A stretch of 48,139 nucleotides of DNA. It comes from Alterirhizorhabdus solaris (GTDB lineage: Bacteria; Pseudomonadota; Alphaproteobacteria; Sphingomonadales; Sphingomonadaceae). The stretch is from positions 1-48,139 of the forward strand of contig NZ_VNIM01000024.1 of assembly GCF_007785815.1 (NCBI RefSeq), read 5' to 3'. Positions within the stretch are counted from its first letter, which is position 1. The number at the start of each line of letters is the position of its first letter. Positions 36,302 through 48,139 of the stretch are shown here, piece by piece. The notes under the pieces were generated by a model. That model did no database searches and was not told the origin of the DNA. It was given only the letters and a program-made list of their open reading frames with translations. The translations under genes and the position numbers were made by a program.

Positions 36302-36476
36302 CCTATATGGCAGATACGAAACGGTTCCCGTGATGCCCCAAAGGCACCGGAAATCACCCGTCCCGCCTTCGGGACACGATCCGGGTTGCGCTCGGATCGC
36401 GACGAATTGAAGGCGACGGCGGGTAAACCCCAGCGCAGGCAGTGCGGTTCCGATGGCCCGGACCCGCACTTTTTTT
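36302..36476 (+). promoter_or_regulatory. Structured leader of rpoBC
   Basis: CTATAT at 36302-36307 resembles an alphaproteobacterial -10 box. It is followed by hairpins GTCCCG/CGGGAC (36360-36375) and CGATCCG/CGGATCG (36377-36399), then the terminator at 36441. No open frame of note lies here, and the gene before it runs the other way, so this stretch belongs to rpoB. Promoter placement is tentative. Confidence 0.5.
36441..36476 (+). terminator. Intrinsic terminator upstream of rpoB (attenuator candidate)
   Basis: AGTGCGG (36441-36447) pairs with CCGCACT (36464-36470), plus three more pairs above one mismatch, followed by six T. It ends 75 bases before the rpoB start, and no same-strand gene lies within 900 bp upstream. 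Confidence 0.8.
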
Positions 36477-36551
36477 CGTGGACGAGAGTTTGCGGACAGG
36501 CCCCACGTCGCAGCGAGGCGGCACGGATTTGACGAGCGCGAGGTAATAAGC

Positions 36552-40718
<4,167 letters not shown>

Positions 40719-40725
40719 CAGGCCT

Positions 40726-40752
40726 GGCCCCTGCCTTCGGCGGGCAGGGGCC
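40726..40752 (+). other. Hairpin between rpoB and rpoC
   Basis: GGCCCCTGCC (40726-40735) pairs with GGCAGGGGCC (40743-40752). There is no T-run, so it is more likely a processing or stability element than a terminator. Confidence 0.55.
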
Positions 40753-40794
40753 GGTTCCGCGCGATCCATTTTTACCCTCTAGAGGGACGAAAAC

Positions 40795-45063
<4,269 letters not shown>

Positions 45064-45088
45064 TCCGCGACTGCGGTGATGCCCGAAG

Positions 45089-45120
45089 CGCCGTCGTCCC
45101 CAAGGGGGCGGCGGCGTTTT
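45089..45120 (+). terminator. rpoC terminator
   Basis: A stem of about 12 bp (from CGCCGTCG at 45089 to the partner ending at 45116, with two G-T pairs) is followed by TTTTCGATTT. It lies 26 bases after the rpoC stop. Confidence 0.85.
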
Positions 45121-45140
45121 CGATTTAAGGGGAGGACGAT

Positions 45141-45284
45141 GTGAACAAGGGCTTCTTCGCGCTGATGCTGCTCGTGGTGCTGCTGCTGCCGATGTATGCG
45201 GGCCTCCGCCGGATCAGGCATCTGCCGCCGACCCGCCCGGACGATCCGGCCGCTTCGGACAAGGCGAACGACAACGAGGACTGA
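45141..45284 (+). CDS. Small single-pass membrane protein, 47 residues
   Basis: GTG start with a strong ribosome site (GGGGAGG, six bases spacing). It encodes one hydrophobic segment (FFALMLLVVLLLPMYAG) followed by a basic stretch (LRRIRH) and a charged, proline- and aspartate-containing tail that ends in NDNED. This order suggests an inner-membrane peptide with a cytoplasmic tail. It stands right behind the rpoC terminator, so it needs its own promoter or read-through. I do not recognise a family. Confidence 0.65.
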   Translation: MNKGFFALMLLVVLLLPMYAGLRRIRHLPPTRPDDPAASDKANDNED

Positions 45285-45415
45285 GATCCCGCCCCTTACC
45301 ATGCGGGCCAACCATTCGGCATCGGGTGGGAAACGCCGCTGGCACAGGGTGCCCTTGCCCCGATCTACTGCCCCGATCGACGCGGGTGAAGCGGGATACC
45401 GCCGGGCGGGCGGGC

Positions 45416-45634
45416 CTACCCCGCCGTCAGTTCCGATCCCAGCTTCAGCGCCTTGGCCCCATCCTCTTGCTCGACCAGATAGGCGGGGTCATCCTTCGTC
45501 CCCTTGCGGACGATCTTCGATCCCTTGAACGTGCGCTGCACCTTGCGCTCGAACCGTTCGGCCACCTTACCCTCGGCCTTGTTGCCCGACCACTGCCAAG
45601 ACACCGCCTGCCCGACCTTGAAACTGTTCGCCAT
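45416..45634 (-). CDS. DUF2945 (Tudor-like) small protein
   Basis: 72 residues. The segments FKVGQAVSWQWSGNKAEGKV and DDPAYLVEQEDGAKALKLGS are typical for DUF2945, a small Tudor-like domain annotated as hypervirulence-associated; its role in bacteria is unknown to me. ATG at 45634 has GGAGGCGG upstream; an ATG four codons earlier has none. Monocistronic and divergent from the glycosyltransferase gene. Confidence 0.85.
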   Translation of the reverse strand: MANSFKVGQAVSWQWSGNKAEGKVAERFERKVQRTFKGSKIVRKGTKDDPAYLVEQEDGAKALKLGSELTAG

Positions 45635-45724
45635 CGCCGCCTCCATCTTGCGCGGGCATCAACCCGCACCGGGCGGGCACCGTTCCGGTGGCGTTTTCCC
45701 GGACACGCGGCTAGGAGCGCGGCG

Positions 45725-46906
45725 ATGGACGTTACCGAACTTCGCGTTGCCCTGTTCACGGGCAATTACAATTATGTGCGCGACGGTGCGAACCAGGCGC
45801 TGAACAGGCTGGTGGGTTATCTGCTGAAGCAGGGCGCAGCGGTGCGGATCTATTCACCGCGCACCGACAAGCCGGCCTTCCCGTCGGTCGGCAAGGTCGT
45901 CGGCGTGCCGGCGCTGGCGCTGCCCGGGCGCGGCGAATATCGCGCGCCGATCATGATCCCGCCGCGCGTTCGGCGCGACATCGCGGCATTCGATCCGACG
46001 ATCTTCCACGTCGCCAGCCCCGAGATTCTCGGCCACCGCGCCGTCTCGCTGGCGCGCGCGCACGGGCGGCCGGTCGTCGCCTCGGTCCACACCCGGTTCG
46101 AGACGTATCCGCGCTATTACGGCGTCGCCTTTCTCGAGCCGCTGGTGCTGGCGGCGTTGCGCCGCTTCTACCGCCGCTGCGACGCGATCGTGGCGCCGAG
46201 CGAGTCGATGGCGCAACTGCTGCGCGAGCAGCGGATGAGCTACGACGTCGGCATCTGGACGCGCGGGGTGGACGAGGACACCTTCAATCCCGCCCGCCGC
46301 AGCATGGAGTGGCGGCGCTCGCTGGGCATTGCCGACGATGAGGTCGTGGTGGGCTTCGTAGGCCGGCTGGTGATGGAAAAGGGCCTCGACGTGTTCTCCG
46401 ACACGATCGACCAGTTGCAGAAGCGTGGCGTTCGCCACCGCGTGCTGGTGATCGGCGAGGGGCCGGCGCGCGAATGGTTCGAGCGGCGGTTGCCGCAGGC
46501 GGTGTTCGCCGGCTTCCAGAAGGGCGAGGATCTCGGCCGCGCGGTCGCCTCGGCCGACATGCTGTTCAACCCGTCCGTCACCGAGACGTTCGGCAACGTG
46601 ACGCTGGAGGCTATGGCGGTGGGCCTGCCGGTGATCGCCGCGCGCGCCACCGGCAGCCAGAGTCTCGTGACGGACGGGCTGACCGGGCGGCTGGTCCGCC
46701 CCGGCGGCATCGCCGCCTTCGCCGATGCGATCCAGCAATATTGCGACGATCCCGATGCCCGTCGCACGGCAGGCGCGGCAGGGCGCGAGGCGAGCCGGCG
46801 CTACGGCTGGGATCAGGTCAATCAGGAACTGGTCGACACCTACCTGCGCATCGCCCGCCAGCGCGCGGCCGGCGGGCGCGCGCCCCGGATGGGGCCGAAC
46901 CCGTGA
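45725..46906 (+). CDS. Family 4 glycosyltransferase
   Basis: 393 residues, GT-B fold. N-terminal VALFTGNYNYVRDGANQAL, HTRFETYPRYYG in the middle, then the donor-binding half with FVGRLVMEKGLD, VIGEGPAREWFE and the E-x7-E motif PSVTETFGNVTLEAMAVGLP. It is close to the group of bacterial mannosyl- and glucosyl-transferases acting on glycolipids (MgtA/SQD2-like), so a membrane glycolipid acceptor is likely but not proven. ATG at 45725 has GGAG upstream. Confidence 0.88.
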   Translation: MDVTELRVALFTGNYNYVRDGANQALNRLVGYLLKQGAAVRIYSPRTDKPAFPSVGKVVGVPALALPGRGEYRAPIMIPPRVRRDIAAFDPTIFHVASPEILGHRAVSLARAHGRPVVASVHTRFETYPRYYGVAFLEPLVLAALRRFYRRCDAIVAPSESMAQLLREQRMSYDVGIWTRGVDEDTFNPARRSMEWRRSLGIADDEVVVGFVGRLVMEKGLDVFSDTIDQLQKRGVRHRVLVIGEGPAREWFERRLPQAVFAGFQKGEDLGRAVASADMLFNPSVTETFGNVTLEAMAVGLPVIAARATGSQSLVTDGLTGRLVRPGGIAAFADAIQQYCDDPDARRTAGAAGREASRRYGWDQVNQELVDTYLRIARQRAAGGRAPRMGPNP

Positions 46907-47007
46907 GGGCGGTGCCCGACTGAAACCCGCGACGCGAGCGGTGCCGCGACACCGCCGTTGTCCCGATCCAGCCCGTCACGCTGACGAGCGCGTCATTCCG
47001 GCGACCG

Positions 47008-47035
47008 CGTGATCCCGGCGTTCGCCGGGATCACG
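47008..47035. repeat. 28-bp perfect palindrome
   Basis: CGTGATCCCGGCG (47008-47020) and CGCCGGGATCACG (47023-47035) are exact inverted copies around TT. Palindromes of this type are scattered through many sphingomonad genomes. It lies between the ends of two convergent genes and may act as a two-way terminator. No other copy is seen in this window. Confidence 0.75.
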
Positions 47036-47090
47036 TAAGGGGCGAGAGGACAGGACAGGCTCGCCGGTCAAAGACCGACGCCCCCGCCCC

Positions 47091-47396
47091 TTACCCCTCC
47101 TCGCGCCAGTCGAACGCCAGCGGTGCCTCGCGGAAGGCGAAGCGGTCGAGGTGGCTGGCGACCACCTCCTTCGCCTTGTCCACCACGTCGGGCGATGTCG
47201 GCGCGATCCGCACCTCAAGCGTGTCGGGATGGGCGATCAGGTCCAGCCGGCCGAAGGGCAGCGGCACCATGCCCTGCTCGGGGGTGAAATCCACCGCGAA
47301 CTTGTGGCTCCAGTGCTTGCACAGCTGCTGGAGATAGCGACTGCCGCTCTGCGTCGGCACTTGGGCGACGAGCACGGGGGCCACGAGCGTGTTCAT
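47091..47396 (-). CDS. DUF2218 protein
   Basis: 101 residues. SGSRYLQQLCKHWSHKFAV and the following LPFGRLDLIA segment match DUF2218, a small domain of unknown function that often accompanies PadR-type regulators and iron-uptake genes. The ATG at 47396 overlaps the PadR stop (ATGA), so it is translated with it. Confidence 0.87.
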   Translation of the reverse strand: MNTLVAPVLVAQVPTQSGSRYLQQLCKHWSHKFAVDFTPEQGMVPLPFGRLDLIAHPDTLEVRIAPTSPDVVDKAKEVVASHLDRFAFREAPLAFDWREEG

Positions 47397-48016
47397 GCGT
47401 CGCCTCCCTGCTTCAGCCGCTCGATCCGGCGCGCGGCCTCGTCGATGATCGCGGCGATGTCGTGCAGCATGTCGTCGGGCACGTCTTCCCGATGCAGCCG
47501 CTGGTGCAGCACCGCGCGCAGGTTCATCGTCGCGCGCTTCACCGGCCCGCCGTCCGTCTTGCGGGCGACGGTGCCGAGCTGGTCGAGCCGTTCGAGCAGC
47601 GCCTCGGCCTCGGCCTGGCGCTCGGCCAGATGGGCGCTGCCTTCGGTGCTGATGGCGAACGCCTTGCGCGCGCCTTCGGCCTTCACCTCGTCGATATGGC
47701 CCATGTCCTGCAACATGGTGATGGTCGGGTAGATCACGCCGGGGCTGGGGGCGTAGGCGCCGCCGGTACGGTCCTCGATCGCGCGGATCAGATCGTAGCC
47801 GTGGCGGGGCTGATCGGCGATCAGGCGCAGCAGCACGAGCCGGAGCTCGCCCGCGTCGAACACGCGCCGCCGCCCGCCGCCGCCGCGCGGGCCGCCGGGG
47901 CCGCCCGGACCACCCCGCATTCCGCGCCCGCCGCCGAAGAAGTCGCCGCCGCGTCCGCCACCGAACTCGCCCTGGGCGAAACGACGGGGGTGACCCTGGT
48001 GCTGGGAAAATCGCAT
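47393..48016 (-). CDS. PadR-family transcriptional regulator
   Basis: 207 residues. A glycine/arginine-rich head (about 18-52) precedes the winged helix with LRLVLLRLIADQPRHGYDLI, SPGVIYPTITMLQDMG and the wing, followed by a helical dimer domain. PadR proteins are usually repressors that sense small molecules. ATG at 48016 is preferred; an ATG at 48046 is possible. It heads an operon with DUF2218 and has palindromic sites upstream. Confidence 0.9.
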   Translation of the reverse strand: MRFSQHQGHPRRFAQGEFGGGRGGDFFGGGRGMRGGPGGPGGPRGGGGRRRVFDAGELRLVLLRLIADQPRHGYDLIRAIEDRTGGAYAPSPGVIYPTITMLQDMGHIDEVKAEGARKAFAISTEGSAHLAERQAEAEALLERLDQLGTVARKTDGGPVKRATMNLRAVLHQRLHREDVPDDMLHDIAAIIDEAARRIERLKQGGDA

Positions 48017-48034
48017 GGTTCTTTGTGTCTCTCT

Positions 48035-48061
48035 ATGTTTCAACATGTCTGAGATATATCT
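48035..48061. promoter_or_regulatory. Candidate PadR operator
   Basis: ATGT-TTCA-ACAT (48035-48046) and the perfect palindrome AGATATATCT (48052-48061) lie next to each other, 19-45 bases upstream of the padR start, in otherwise GC-rich DNA. Autorepression is likely for this family. The remaining bases to 48139 hold nothing I can call, apart from a possible start of a new gene at the very edge. Confidence 0.5.
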
Positions 48062-48139
48062 TGGCTGTTCTGGATTGCAAGAGTGATCTGGTCGGCCGTG
48101 ACGATTTTTCTGCGCGGGCCTATATCGGTGCCCATGCCG

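Overview
The window looks like chromosomal DNA of a high-GC alphaproteobacterium, most likely a sphingomonad (Sphingomonas or a close relative). The evidence is the GC-rich codon use, many 4-base stop/start overlaps, a fused transaldolase/phosphoglucose isomerase, the porin and TonB-receptor types, and the style of rpoB/rpoC. These are core and metabolic genes; I see no prophage, transposase, integron or CRISPR array.

Layout. (1) 1-1439: the 3' part of a DUF4130-UdgX uracil-DNA-binding gene, preceded by an almost perfect foldback inverted repeat that looks like a contig-end artefact. (2) 1497-11823: a nitrate/nitrite assimilation locus. It holds nasT (ANTAR antiterminator) and nasS (nitrate sensor), a PP2C phosphatase/protein kinase fusion on the opposite strand, a NarK-type transporter, an outer-membrane channel, nirB, nirD and the siroheme gene cobA. 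Two RNA leaders carry the two-hexaloop ANTAR target plus an overlapping intrinsic terminator. One sits before nirB as expected. The other (3386-3474) sits behind nasS with no same-strand gene next to it. (3) 12152-15383: an LDH-like dehydrogenase, a GH130 mannoside phosphorylase and a phosphomannomutase-like HAD protein. (4) 15390-25004, minus strand: a pentose phosphate operon read rpiA-tkt-tal/pgi-gnd-zwf-HAD-rpe, with no lactonase gene. (5) 25145-25576: tRNA-Ser(UGA) and a tRNA-Lys(UUU) interrupted in its anticodon loop by a 225-nt group I intron of the Azoarcus type. (6) 25630-27711: a TonB-dependent receptor, ZnuD-like. (7) 27833-35457: a complete fructose PTS locus (LacI-type regulator, fruB, fruK, fruA, OprB porin) with matching palindromic operators. 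(8) 35454-36164: a family 2 glycosyltransferase. (9) 36302-45120: rpoB-rpoC, preceded by a leader that ends in an intrinsic terminator and followed by a terminator. (10) 45141-48016: small genes (a 47-residue membrane peptide, DUF2945), a family 4 glycosyltransferase, DUF2218 and a PadR regulator.

How the parts connect. Nitrate sensed by NasS should free NasT, which binds the hexaloop leaders and prevents termination, so that uptake (NarK, porin) and nitrite reduction (NirBD with siroheme made through CobA) are induced. The nitrate reductase itself is not in this window. Fructose imported by FruA/FruB becomes fructose-1,6-bisphosphate through FruK, and mannose-1-phosphate from GH130 could enter the hexose-phosphate pool, close to the pentose phosphate operon. 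The strongest candidates for something undescribed are the orphan ANTAR leader that points into the antisense kinase/phosphatase gene, the tRNA-Lys group I intron and the attenuator-like leader of rpoBC.
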